64,000 nucleotides of DNA from Siphonodentalium dalli (lineage: Eukaryota > Mollusca > Scaphopoda > Gadilida > Siphonodentaliidae): the NCBI GenBank assembly GCA_032622095.1, contig CP136066.1, positions 62,092,609-62,156,608 of the forward strand, written 5' to 3'. Position 1 is the first letter of the stretch; each line of letters begins with the position of its first letter. Position numbers and translations under genes: made by a program. Below the pieces are notes generated by a model. The model was given only the letters and a program-made list of their open reading frames with translations, did not search any database and was not told where the DNA came from. Shown here one piece after another: positions 25,401 through 40,400 of the stretch.

Positions 25401-28400
25401 GGCCACAGCTAAGCAAAATCTCAGCGTGACAGTTGCTGAACTGGCCATTGGGATGTTTTTCCTATCGAGTTCCATTATGATTGTCACTTCATCCGTGAAC
25501 GTGAAAAAAGATTTTTATAATAATATTTTTTTTTAATGGACTAACATCATAATAAAGGCACGTATTTCCACCTTGCCTTCCTAAATATTAAAAAATGTTG
25601 ACATAGAGTATGTTCTCAGTCTCGTATTGGCTGACAAAATGAAAACAAACGAAACAGAAACACGTGGTTCACTGGTAGCGAATTTTCGACGAAGACGAAA
25701 TTTTATCAATATTTAATGTAGGTGAACTTCTCCACAAACCAAATGTTGTGTAACATATTCATTAAGTGTCACAATTGTTGTTTAATTTGAGAACTCGAAC
25801 ATTGCAATTCCAAATTGATGACTCAAAGTGGATCTTTCTGCGAAATCAGGTTATGTCTGAGCATCGGAATATTATTTCCGGTTGTAATGTAACTACGGAC
25901 GCGGCCGTTGTTGTGCTATCGGCGGGATTCTGAACACATAATTAAAACTTTTTTTATATATATTATCTACAAATTTAGTATAATAAATTGATGAGATATT
26001 ACTTTTATATATCCATCTGTTCAAGATTTCAAATATACCGCGCAAAAGACCATCGACCCTGATCGATCGAGAAAGAAATCAATAACAAAAAATATCTCCT
26101 GGTTTGACATCAAGTCAGCCCAATGCGGGTGCTTCTAAATAAAGGCGAGTTTACAGTTGACATGTAGATATCTCAAATTCATCTTGGGAAGCTTCTTTGC
26201 GTGTATGCATATATAATTACCGACTATAAAGTAATAATGTACTTATATCAACGCAATGTCGATAAAACAAAGCATATCCCAAGCGACACATTCGAGCACC
26301 TGCTGGCGACGTCTTACTAAGTTAGCCCACTGCCATTTCGAACAATTCGCGCTCGTTTTCTGTCATCTAATTAGCATCAATGGGGAAACTCCACCCCTAA
26401 ACTTGAGCCAATGAAATCAGTTCAAACTTCTAATCATTGATGTCATTGGTTGTCAATGAAAACATTCTTAGAATCAACAAAAAGTGACCTTTGAACATGT
26501 GGTTTTTGCACGAAAATTTACAAACTTTCACAAAGAAACGTGATGTAATTGCTAATAATTTGCGCTTTTATCGGAAGTCTTTTTACGACTTTGTCAAATC
26601 ATGGTTTATATGATTAATGCACATCAAATATAAAGACATTTGGTTTAATTATTTTATTTATAATACGCTTTTTTGTTTTCAAAAATCATGATTTTTTTTT
26701 TTTCAATCAGGACACGAATCCGTGGGTAAACAAACAAAGGACATACTCGCATAGGCATACCGTAAATTTGCATAAAATGTCATTTTTTACTCACATGTGT
26801 GATAAAATGAAGATAAACAGTTGTTTATATGCACATATTTAGTTCGTCTATTGGTTTATGTTTCCATTATCGTATTCACAGATGACACTTAACTTAAGTC
26901 TTAAGTGAAAGCATGCTTGTTGTTGCATATCGGATGATACACATGGCACATTTACCTGTGGCCAGTGTGGGGAAACACCCAATGATATTATAACGTCAAA
27001 TTCCTGTTGGCTAACGTAATTACCTTCATACCTGTTGACGTTGGCTATATGACGTGGTTTAACTACATGTGCTGTTGGGAAAAGGGTTAAAGGGACACTT
27101 GTGGGACAATTAAATTGAAAGAAATAATTTTGTTTCGTATTTGTATAACCTGGTGATAATGTGTCGTCTATTGATGACTTGCATATATATAAGGGAATGC
27201 ATTGGCACAGGGTTTTCGCAAAATTTCAGGAAGCTCCAGTCATGGAAGGGTTAAAATCAACATTATTTGTTTCCAGGTATCTACTATGCACCGGAGTATG
27301 ATACACTGAGTGAGTATCAAGAATATATCGAAAGTCTGCCACAGGTGGATGAGCCGGAAATATTCGGAATGCATGAAAACGCTAACATCGCTTTCCAGGT
27401 GAGACAACTCTATTTAATTCAATAAGAAATAAAAATAACAAATTCTGTTAATTTTCTTGACTTGTTGCCATTGACAACAACAATATTATTAATATTTAAG
27501 GTACATTCAAATTGCCTAAATTTCTTTTGTCACAATTTTTAAGAAATTTGAAAACATTAATTGAGAATTTAGTTGTAATATAACATATTTATGCTAGAAG
27601 CATTCATCCATGAAGACATTATTTAGTTTTGTCAGGATGAATAATCCTAAAATATCTGCAAAAAAATTAAAAGTAGTTATGATGGTTATAAATTTACAAA
27701 ATAGAGGTTTGGTAGAATGAGGTCCCCAGAGGGTAAAATTAGTGATGTTACCCCCACACTGCAAGCTAGCGTCATTAAATTAACCCTCTGGGGACTTCAT
27801 AAAGTATCTGTATTATTGTTTTTAATCAACATCTTAAATCTGAGTCTAGGTCTCCCATAGCGGATGAGGCCATACAGAAAGAGGTCCCCAGAGGATGAAT
27901 TTGGTGACACTACCATACTGTGCAGAGTTGCATGACCAAATTCACCCTCTGGGGACCTCATTCTGCAAATGACCGGCACTCTAAATTAAGGCTTGGGTAG
28001 AATCGAGCTGTAACTCCTCGCTCGGCTGGGTGGGACACTGAAGTGATACCATATAGGCATACAGTAATGTTGGAATCCAGTCCCACCCCAATGTCAGCGG
28101 TTCACAAGGGGTTTGACTAGCCTGATAGGATAGGATAGGATAATTTATTTACAATATACACATGAATAATACAATGACAGTAACATATAATAATATAAAT
28201 GCTGTATATATTGTTGGGGGTTAGCCTAGCCCTATCGGGCTGTCTTCCTGCTACCCCCTAAAACAAGTATCACTATAATTATTTGCATATATATAGATGG
28301 CTTGTATTTTTTTTTTTTTTATCCACGCATACGTACAGATTACATGTATTCTCGTGTATGAAACTAACTAGAAACTAGTTTTGGGGCATATCACAGACCA

Positions 28401-31400
28401 GTATTGGTGTGGTTGTGAGACAATCCAGACGTTTGGGGTACCGAAGGCCTTCAGAGAGGGAGAACTAGACTAATCTGAATCTTTTAATTTGCAGCGATTT
28501 GAATTTGTTGCATTTGCCAACAAAGAATCAATCTTTTACCACCTGGACAGCAGTTCAAAATAAACCAATACGAGCTAAGCAGCGGCAGTATTACATTCAA
28601 TCATGAACTACCTGAATGGTAGCCAACTTTCGCAAATTGGACAAGAATTACACCTCGTAAAACACATGGATTAAATTTTGCGACCTGATTGCTTTAACCC
28701 TTTGAGTGCCAGGGGCCGATCTCATCGGCCCTAAACCTACAAAATAAGTCTGTTAAAGAATATAAGAATAAATTATTAAAATTGTAAAAAAAAATGTAAA
28801 AAAACAAAAAAAAACAAAAAAATTGTTAGGCCAATGCATTCTCTTATATATGCGAGGCGACCTATGGTCGACTCGCATATATAAGAGAATGCATTGGCAC
28901 AGGGTATATGGGTTGATACAAAAATCGACCTGGCACTCAAAGGGTTAAAATACACATTCTATATTTAGAGTCAAGAAACGCATAAGATGGTAACTACCAT
29001 ATTGGAGATGCAGCCGAGGATGTCTGGAGGAGGAAGTGGTAAATCCAGTGACGAGATCGCCTACGAATTAGCTGAAAGTATTCTCGGCAAACTAATGGAC
29101 AAGCTTGACATCGAACTAGCCAACCAATCAATGTTTGAAGTAAGTATTCCTATATAAATGAGCTACAAAGGAGGAGGTTGTGGATTTGAATTCAAATTAA
29201 TTCAAATTAGTTTATTCATCAGATAACTATACATAAATAAAAATATAACAATACATATAGAACAAACATAGATATCTGATGGGGAGGGATATGACTATTC
29301 AGTCGTCTTCCTGTCCCACCCCTAGGCCACTTCAGCTACACATACATCACTGCTGAGTCACTGTGCTATAAACAAAAGATATATTAATTGGAATTGTAGG
29401 TTGTTTTTGTTAGTTTTTTTTTTGTTTTTTTGTTTTTGTTTTTCAGTGAAAAGCCTAAGTTTAAGTATAAACTAAAAAATTCTTAAAACTAATTCTTAGT
29501 CAGGACAAAAGGTGTTACTGCATTGAACTGTGTGAGGATACTTCTCTACAATTGAGGCTGCAAGACATTTTTTGAAAGAATTTCTTAATGAGATAGAGCG
29601 TATATTTGACTTTAATAAATTTGAACCCTGACATGGATAGACAAAAATTTGATTGATTGATGAACTTTGTTTTCTGTATCATCCACCCCCCCCCCCCCCC
29701 ACCCTCCAAGTTTGGAAATGTGTTCAATAGTTGGAAAATTTCATGCCTGATACAACATTAGTTGGAAATTTCATGCCTGACACAACATTAGTTGGGTATT
29801 TAAAAGTAAATTTCTCAGACAGAAGGGGGTGGGGGTGGGTGCAGTGTGAAATTCCAAGGTGGACACTACCCCAAATGAGACCCTCTAGTCACGTCCCTGA
29901 ACACATAAGGGATTCTATATACCTTCTCTATAACAAATCTTTACATATCTACACATATTTAACAAGAACACCATAGTCAGAAATGGTAACGCGCTCAAGA
30001 TCATATATTATTACATATCTATCAACGTAATTCGCATGATCGCACGACGTTCCAGGCGTGTGATAATTCTCAGAATCGCACTAGTGCAATCTGTCGACGG
30101 AACTATTTCATTCAGTGTTGTTAGACTGGCTCTCGCCGTTACTATTTTTACTTTTTCAACTTTTCAATGCAAGGGCGACAACCCACTTGCCAAAATCGCG
30201 GCGCGCTGATTGGGTTATATTTTTGGAAAATCTGGGAAAACCCAATTAACACCTTTGCGCGGGTCAAGATGGGTCAAGTTCACTCGCGGATAGACGGGCT
30301 CCCTGTCTGATTGTTGCGTTAACCCTAAAATGCCGTTAAAACTCAATTAAATTCACATTTTCTGTACCGGAGATGTACGGTTGTGAGTCAACTTACTATG
30401 ATACGGAGATATGTAATAAAAATAGAACTGCATGAGTGTCTGGATTTTGACGAATTATCGCACTCGATTTGTTGGCGGAACGCGATACCGCACTCGAGGT
30501 ATCGCTCCGCCAACAAATCTCGTGCGATAATTTCGTCAAAATCCAGACACTCATGCGGTTCTATCTATTTATATACCCATGATAGTAATTATAGAATATA
30601 AAATATATTAGTTTCACGAATGACCAACTCATAGAATTAATCGCCTTGCACTTCTTGGCATCCAAATAACAATTGAAATTCCCAACTACACCTTTTACCG
30701 GACTCATCCTCCGGGTCGCAGTTTGACTTTTAATCCGTCCAAAAATTCCCATTCTATAAATAAAATGCCCATGTGCCCACTGTAATTAAGAAACAGCGAA
30801 ATATTATACACGCGGAGTGCGGAATGATAGCTTTGATATTTGTTTTCAGCCTGACGACTTGGGACGACTGAACTCGCTGACTACAGCGCTGACCCAGGAA
30901 GTAGAGAGATTCAATAAACTGCTGAGAGTCATCAAGGTTCGTAATAATTGGACCCTGAAATGAGCGGGTTTCAAATGGGCGTCCAGTTCAAGTCTGAGTT
31001 TAGTGTGTCTGTCATTTGCAGAATGAGGTCCCCAGAGGGTGACTCTACCACACACAGTGGGCTAGCACCACCAAATTCACCCTCTGGGGACCTCATTCTG
31101 CATGGCCTCATCTGCTGTGGGAGACAGACTCAGATTTTGAAGTTCCCAAATGGTGAATATTGTGATGTACACCCATTGGGAACCTCGGTTATTGAATGTG
31201 TTGTCTGCCAATTTGGGGATATAGAGAAACCATAACTATAAAATAAATAGAATCTATGTGAAGAAGTTTCTATAGAAATTTGTAATAAAGAAACTTTCCA
31301 GAGAAGATGAGGCCTAAACAGAATGAGGTCCACAGAGGTGAATTTAGTGATGCTAGCCCGCTATGTGGGATAGCATCACTAAATTCACCCTCTGGGGACC

Positions 31401-34400
31401 TCATTCTGCAAATGACAGCCACACTCCAGTTTGAATTTGGGGATCAGTTCTGAGGATTTTTGTTATGTGCCCTTTTGTAAGTCTTGAAATAGGGTGTCTG
31501 TAATTTGCAGAATGAAGTCACCTGAGGGTGAATTTAGTGACGCTATCCAGCACAGTGGGCTAGCATCACCAAATTCACCCTCTGGGAACTTCATTCTGCT
31601 TAGGCCTCATCTTCTGGGAAGTATCTATAGTCTCAAATTAATATTGTTTTAGTTACTTTTTCCCTTCTTGGAAGTTTTATATTCCCTAATTTGCAGAAGA
31701 TAAAGTGCACAATCGATGTGACTAATGCGTGAACATCACCAACTTTAACAGGGGAACTTCAATCTGATCCTAGGTCTCCCATAGCAGTTGAGGCCTAAGC
31801 AGAATGAGGTTCCCAGATGGTGAATTTGGCGACGTTGGCCTATCGTGCGGGATAGCGTCACTAAATTAACTCTCTGGGAACCTCATTCTGCAAATGACAG
31901 ACACACTATTTGCAGACTTGTTTGTCAATTCATCTCTTTTAAAAAAAATTGATTGTATCGCCTACATTCAGTCTGAAATGATCAGTCTGTCCGTCCAAAG
32001 GGGGGACTCAGTCGGTGAGATGCATTAGGCCGTCATTATCGCTGGTGAGGCTCGTTTGATTCCAGATAGATGCAGATTTGTGATCCATACAAAAGGAAGG
32101 CAAGCCTGCAAATAGCGCGTCAGTCATTTTCAGAATGAGGTCCCCAGTGGGTGAATTTAGTTACACGGCATCATGAAGTGTGTCATCATTATGATTGTGT
32201 ACCTTTATTAATGGCTAATTAAAGGATCTCAATCTGATTTGATGGTCCCCATATCATCAAATTCCAACAACAACAAATTTTTTGAATGCCAATTCAGTTA
32301 TCAGTATTGATTAATCGCCCAAAAATAATGCTAACCATAGTCAACTATAGTATAAAATTGCCCAAAACCTGTTATTTATCAAAATTTTGTTCAACAAAAT
32401 TTTGCCGGTTTGTCAAATATCTGACACCAAAAAGCCACTTGATTTTAGAGTTATCCATCTTCATCCACAATTTGGTCCGAGACAGTCTTCTTGTCGACAT
32501 TTACTGGGCCACTAAATATTCCAGGTGGTGAAAAATAATAGATTTAAAAAATCAATATCTGCTCACTCTGAGCTTTGATGGGTGGGTTCCTCAACTCAAA
32601 TCAAATATTTTTTACCAAAGAAGCCAAATTAATAGTAATTGAGGGGCGCTTAATCAGATTGAGTACCTTTAACCCTTTCAGTGCCAGGGGCCGATTTCAT
32701 CGGCCCTAATTTACGGTATGTAAAATCGGCCCTAAAAAAAAAAAAAAATAAAAACAAACAAAAACATTTTAGATTTTTTTTTGGGTTGAATTTTTTTTGG
32801 GTATGCTTAAGCATGCTATAGTGAATTTAAAAACAAACTGGATAAAACCTTAGGGGCATGTTATAACTCAAAACTTTTCACCAAGTATTCATAGTAATAA
32901 TTTTGATGCCCATGAAAAACATAAGATTCCCTGGCACTAAACCTACAAAATAAGTCTGTTAAAGAATATAAGAAAAAATTATTAAAATTGTAAAAAATTG
33001 TAAAAAATAATAACAAAGGATGAAAAATTGTTAGGTCAATGCATTCTCTTATATATGCGAGGCGACCTATGGTCGACTCACATATATAAGAGAATGCATT
33101 GGCACAGGGTATATGGGTTGATACAAAAATCGGACCTGGCACTGCAAGGGTTAAGTGACAACCAATTGTGTTACAGTGATACTGTAAATTGAGAGTTATA
33201 TTATTTTTGTAGGAGTCACTAGAGCAGCTACAGAAAGCGATAAAAGGTTTCGTGGTGATGAGTGAAGAACTTGAGTTAGTGTACACGGCTTTCTTGAACA
33301 ACCAGGTGCCGATGTTGTGGGAGAATGCCGCATACCCGTCACTTAAACCCCTCGGAAGCTGGGTGCAGGATCTCGTTTTCCGATGTGCTTTCATCCATAA
33401 CTGGGTCATTCACGGCCAACCAAAGTCATTCTGGCTCTCCGGATTCTTCTTCCCTCAAGGTAGGTCCATTATATAAATCAGTTTTTAGACAAATCTCTTG
33501 TGACTGCTACATTATGCGTTAGCTTGTTGCATTGAAATTGGAATGTAGGCAACTATGTAGATATTCAGATGGCTGCAATACATACGTTATGTTGTATCTG
33601 TTGATGCATCCAGTGGAGATATTCTATTTTCAACGCAACGCAAGCCCCAACTCATATATTTTGTGGCATGGAATTGCATGCATCAGGACATTTCGGTATT
33701 CTTGTTTTCAATCAATCAAAGATGGCAGCTTAGTCTGTGACTTTGTGAAGCGCTGGAAATTTGACTTGTATTTGTGAGAATAAGGACTTAGATTTTGGGA
33801 TTTTGACAGGTTTGACATTATCATAGAAATTGTCTATAAAAGATTGATTTGTCTGCAATATAGCATTTATTCCATTGTATAACTTATTAGTTGCAACCGG
33901 AAGCTCTCCATTATAACACAACTGTGTGAGAGATCAAATGCTGACATGGAATAATGTTCAAGTTTCTGGACCGACATCTTACAGAACAATTTTTCCTTTA
34001 GGTAGCAGTACATGATTTCACGGGTTGTAGGGGGTCTGAAACATAGAAAAATAAGTATTCCCTTCAAAGATACGTTACACACTGAACTACATGGTATATT
34101 CATCTTTATTCACAAGAAAGGATCTATGAGATCCGTTTAAAATTTATTATTTTGGTACGAAATAGCTTAAGTACCTTTTTGAATCATTATTTATATGACG
34201 TAGCAGGTCAAGGTCATTTGTTCACTTGTTATGTATATAAGCAAGTGGGGACACAGTCAAGATCTCTTTTTCTTCTTGTGACTCGAAGGGAAGTACACGC
34301 TATGAGCAAATGAAAACCACATATTATTGTCGGCTTCATTTAACAATTCCGTTCCAATTTGTTTAATTTGTTGTGACATCGTTTCATTTTTGGGAAACGA

Positions 34401-37400
34401 CACAATAATTATTAAAATAATATCAGAGTGACAATTTCATTCAATTTCACTTGTTTTATTTTACACAAAAAATAAAATTAAAACTATTTTATTATGTTGA
34501 AAATTGTGGGTAATTCCCCAACTTCCGGTTTCGGAGCACGTGGTTTAGAATTCCGAATTAAATTCGAAATTGAATTCGTCTGTTTATATGCAGCCGTTCA
34601 CGTGTTGAACTCTCTTTGGGAATGCATATACAGCACAGTTGCTATGTTATCTCTGTTCTTGTGGTTTTAGAATGTAAGTATTAGAACATTCAACCAGTGA
34701 GACAACATTGCAGTTATAACTTTGTTTATGTGGAAATTGCCACGTGACAACATTCGTTTTGTTTACGTCGAAATTCTGAAATTGTCACTCACACATCTGT
34801 TTCATGTTGACATATGTAGCAAAATTAGGGATCAGGTTTGGGTCCTTTTTTTTCGTTTATCTAGGAATTAACTCACTTGTGTGGTTTTGCTTGGCTCATA
34901 GTTCACTATGAATTCGTTTACAATACAATACACATTGAGATTGTTTGCCAACAAAATAACTTTTTTGTCAGACCACTGACACAATTTCACACGTAATAAT
35001 GTGACTCATCAGTCACCTAATTTCCTGGAATATTTTTAGGTCACTTTCCTGATCCTTATAACTGGTCATAAAACAAGCAATTTTCTTCCTCGTATGGCCT
35101 CGGTTTCAGTCACCCCATTGTCAAGCAGGTTCAGGCTAATCAAATTCCTCGTTCCATGCAGACCTTGCGGGGCCCCGCCGCATACTTCACCAATGTCACT
35201 GTGGCAAGGCGCCATACTGTTCCGAGGGTGGGTTCCCGTATGCACGGATCCGACCATGCTCGCCCGCTGCTGCTGGATCCTACCTCAGATTTTCGTCCTC
35301 CCATCTCCCTTTCACAAGCAGGTGGGACGTACAAAGATCTGTCAGCCCCCTAGGGAGCAACTTAACTGGTATCGCATCACGTCACAATTTGCCATCCAAA
35401 CTTGGATAATAGTCATGCATTTTAGTATGAATTTTATGTGACTTTGAGATTGAGAACAAAATACTTTCATCATGTCAATGTGAGGCTCTTTATTGGATAA
35501 TCAAAATTTCCAAAGTAAGTTGCTCCCTGGCGTCTACCCTCGGGTGGAATTGCTGTTAAGACCATTTCCCGGGACTCTGCATGGCCGTAAAATGCTTGCT
35601 CTTTGACGGGAGGTGATTTGTAGCCAGTGTAGCCACTGGGGCTGTGGCAATTCATTCTATGTATATTTGACTGATCTGCCCATTCAACATGTAGTTCAAT
35701 GCGGATTGTGTTCATTTAGAAACATTAAGTGTGGTGTCATCATGTTGGTGAGGTATCTGGATTTGTGTCGTGACCAAGTATGTCGCCACCGCCCTACTGG
35801 CTGCACGGTATGATTCAGCTTCACGTCAAGGTTTAAGCTGGCTCCAGTTAGGGGGGGGAAACAGTCTGAACATTAATCATACCTCGATGTCTCTTCCCAG
35901 GCTTTACGCAGCCCTGTTTATTCAGTTTTTTAACTTTAAAGATAACAAAATCCATGGTTTGGATCTGCCGATCCCACATTTAGATTACAATTCTAATTAA
36001 CAGGGCTACTTGCCATCCAATGCGAATCCTGATTCTCACTTTGGTTTTCGGAGAGATCTTGCTATTTTTTCTTGTGGCTCTAAAAAAGAGCTAGAGTTAA
36101 TTGCAAGGCATCGAGGTGTGACAGACGCAGTTTCTCGCCTCCGATTTGGGTCCTGGGAGGTTCGAGGGGAGACCGAGCATTGGGCCACCAGACAGCGCGC
36201 CGGCTGATGCCGGATAATCTCGGGTGCTATCCATAACAGTGTACATAGCACAGTCATCGGCCGGGGCAGAGACTTTTAACAAACACTCAATTTGTTCTAC
36301 AACCATGAGGTTTTACCAGGGCTCAAACTTATTACCTTTCCACTTGTCACTGATTAGCATTGTCCTTTGTTTATGGGTGACCGTTCGATTTTTCTGGTGA
36401 TAAATTTACACAGATCATCTTTCGCCCTTACTACGGTTCCATGGGGCAAAACACCAAGCCTTGGATTCCTTGCGAGTGTCAATCTGGCTTTCTGCAGTTA
36501 TAGGCTCTTTTTTCTGCAAACCAAGTTGTGACTCACGTTTCTCTGTGCGTAGAACATTCATCAGCTTTTGACTCTACAGTCTTAGGACAATCCCAATGGG
36601 CTTTTTACCTGTAGTACCAGGATTAGATCTATTCTCGCTCAATATCATGGCTTTACAGTTTGGGTTAGCTTATCAGGTTACGATATAGACAATTGAACTC
36701 ACGCAATCTTCTAGGGTGGCGGTACGGTAGGTAATAACCTGTTCCATGTGAACAGGTGCATTTCAGAACTTTGAGCCTTGCATCATGCCAACAACACATG
36801 TTGATGCCCTGCTTGAAGGAGTCCTTTGTAGGGGTGCCACGATTAGTCGTATAATACCGATTGTCGATTATCAATCGTTGATTCATATGCATTATTTAAT
36901 TTGACATCAGGACATGTCCAGTATTATTGAATACCGTGTTTGTTTTGCACAGTTTAATCTACAACCGATGGGTTAACAACCTGTGATCGCATATCAACGA
37001 GATTCCGTCAACAGGAGTACTACTAACCTATTTTGCAAACAGTCTGCAGTTCATTTGATGATGCGCCATGGTTACTCTTCATGTTGTTGTTAATTCTACA
37101 AATTGGCGGCCCTGCCGCTTTGAAATTATGGCGATGTCATTGTATATTTCTACTTGTAAGGCGGAACTACATCTTTGTTATATGCCGACTCACTGTCTTC
37201 AATGAGCTGAATGCACTTGCCCTTGAATCTGATTGAACCAATGGGAGTTGATTGAAATTCTCTGGAAACTAGGGAACCTATGGCATTTTAATCAGCAATG
37301 TTCTCCATGATGTCATTTGAGTATACTGTGCTTGTATAAGTATCCTTAGAGGTTAATTGTATAGGCTATTGCGTATCATGCAGTGAATGCTGAATGAACC

Positions 37401-40400
37401 TCGATATTATCAAATACAAACCGTCGGTCATTCATTATGCATTCCTACTTTTATATGGTTTGCATGTTTGGCTATTCAGACCCTGAAATTCATATTTACG
37501 TTCGTTCTAATGACCTCAACATAACATGGCCGATAATTGTGCAGGTATAGAATACATTCTGTTCATTGGTCAATAAAAGTGGTTTGTGATGCACTTCATT
37601 AATGTAAACATGTCCTGAGCCGATTCCTCAAACAACAGCAAATTGTAGTTACCCAGCACCAAGCCAATAGGCCATATTACAGAATACTTCCACTGCTGGT
37701 GTTAGGTACGATTAATCGATTATAGTCTATTGTTGCCGACCGATTGTCGATTATCAAAATAAATAGTCGTGGCACCTCTGGATTCAGGCTTTATTGTACT
37801 CAGTGCTCCTTTTTTTACATGCTGTCTTGCATTACTCAAACAGACGGGCAATTCGTCTAACGGCGCACATGAGACAATCATTGTTGGCGACAGAGAGTCT
37901 CTGCCCGCGGGGAGGACCTAGGGTCCGGGTCCTCGCTGTATGAGCGACAGACAACCGTCCGACCATACACACATGTGACTGGTCTTCGGTAAATTTTGCC
38001 TTCTGTTCACACCTCTGGCATACCTCCTCGACCTCATGTCGACCGAGTATATGCTTTCTCCTTGGTCGTTGCGGTGGGCTAAAAAACATTAACTGCTCAT
38101 GGACCCGGGCCCTTCGGCTGTTAAGAACAATCAGTGAATAACAAGCAGACACAATCTTCTTGTTATCCACAGTCTGGTTGTTTTTGGGACCTTAATCATC
38201 CATGGTCTGTTCCTTCTTTCAGACTGTTTGAAGTAGTTCCATCACGATGGGTCTCCTTCTTCTACACATTTTCTAATATGTTACATGCAGACTGCAAAGT
38301 ATTCCTTTGAATCAAGTGTACGTTAGGGTCCTGCGAATTGGAGATTTTGATCGAATCGAATATCGAATCGAGTTCAGGAAATCGAATCGAATATCGAATC
38401 GAATATCGAATCGAATCATATCTGTGTGTTACATTCTCAATTGGGCATGTTTTGTCAACGATTAGTCGATTTGTGTAACGTTCTATGAACTACATGCACG
38501 AAGTTCCATCATAACTTATGTGGCGATGAACCGTCGTTTGCAATACTATTAACTTCAAATGATAACTGACGAGAGAAAAAAAACCAGATTAAAACGTCCA
38601 TGCGGCCGTCACGACGATTAATATATAACCACTAAACTGATTATCGGAACCAAAATCACGCAAAATTTATACAGTTTGCATGTATATGAAAAATTTCAAA
38701 TCGACATTTGGAATCACCCATTGTTATAAACTTGAAGATGCAACAACAGTAGCAGGGTAGCCTGTTTTTGTAGTGCTGCGTGGATGCTTATTGGACAGAT
38801 GATTCCATAGATGGATCGTTGTCCCAGATGCTTGCGATTTATATACCATTTTGCATCCATCACACGTGTAAGTCCCTGCCTGCAGCTTTATCATGTTTAA
38901 AATAAACATGAATAACGGACATATTGTCAACTGTCAAGGAATGCTCCGAAACTGAAAGTCAACATCAAAAGAAAATACGGCCAAAATGCAGTTTTTAATA
39001 CCGTGTTGTTTAAATTCTCAGCTATATTACATGACGCAGAATCTGAGACAGATCGATAGACGGCGGATAACGCTAGCGGTTGCTCTGTCTCATAGCTATT
39101 TATAATTTACGCGCGTCGTCGGACCATCGGCGATCTCCGAGCTTTTGGCTACCTTGTTCAAAGCTAGAATTCAGACGTATTTAGTCGTCCTATAGTGGCT
39201 AATTGCTTATTATATTTAATATATATAATCGCGACGTACAATAAGAATTAGAAGGTGCATATATACATCATTTTCTCTAATTATATGGCAAAAAAACCAG
39301 CTAAGATCGACGTGTGTAGTTGTCCGTAAACAGCCTACTTTTCTATCAGTGTATATTCGAAATTTCGAGTTGGCAATTTCGACTCGAATTCGAATCGAAT
39401 TTGACTTTCGAATCGAATCTCGAATCGAATATCGAATATTCGCAGGACCCTAGTGTACGTGTAACTGCATACACTATTGGATTGACAGGCTGTGGAGGTA
39501 GTTACAACTCGGGACTCTCCGAACTTTTCTTCTCGATTGTTTCGATACCAGAAAACATTTTGGGAATTTCCAAGTCCTATAACGCTCTTCATGGACTTCG
39601 TTACCTGGGGTTTTTGTTACCAGTTTCCAGACTTAAAGTAACTACCAATCATGGGCATTGTCGGACGTGATATGGCCTCTGTCCGGTGTATTAATTCACT
39701 GAAGTAAAATACTGTCATTTTGATGGTCGGTCCGAAAATTCTTCTTTTGCGCCTTTATCAGTTGGTCGAGTTAGACACCGTTACTGCCAGTAGGTCGCAA
39801 ACCTTACAATCTTGATGCGGTGGCTATTTAATTCTGGGTTTTCTTCACCATACATGACTTGGTGGTATGTTTCTAATCGTATTTACAGTTGCCACTTCCT
39901 CGTTTTGCATCCATATTGACCATTCAGGTAACAATAGATTTCCTTCCTCTGGTGTCGAAACGTTGGGATATCTTGGTTCGTTCAGTCACATACCATGGAG
40001 CAGGGTGGTCTATGCTTTCTGCATATGACCAGCTTACTCCAGGGAGGAGGTGGCACATGCATGTACCTGCATATGACCTTGGGGAGATTTCACAATTACA
40101 GGTTTGTCTGACTTCAGAACCAAAAGGGGGGGGGGAGGTGCAGAGATTCAGCCAATGGGCTCATTCTTCCACTTTCTCCACTCTACCTTGTACCATCAAT
40201 AAAATTTGCAAATCGGTACCTTTTGGATCCATTTGTTGCTACTCAGCAGGTTCAAATTAATTACTCTTAACTACAATACAATAGTTTCTCATTCCTCGCA
40301 GCCTCCTCCTATGAGTTGATTCTACCATGTAGTTCAGTGTGTAACGTATCTTTGAAGGGAATATAACATTTTCAATAGAAAATACATATTCCCTATAAGA

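Noticed and set aside
28495-28564. Possible extra exon (CAGCGATTTGAATTTGTTGC...) in intron 17
   Set aside because: Exons 17 and 18 already join in frame without it, and it has an early stop and no dynein similarity.
37832-38170. Minus-strand open frame of 112 codons within the DIRS-like element
   Set aside because: No motif recognised; cysteine spacing does not fit a known zinc finger well enough, and it lies in degraded element sequence.
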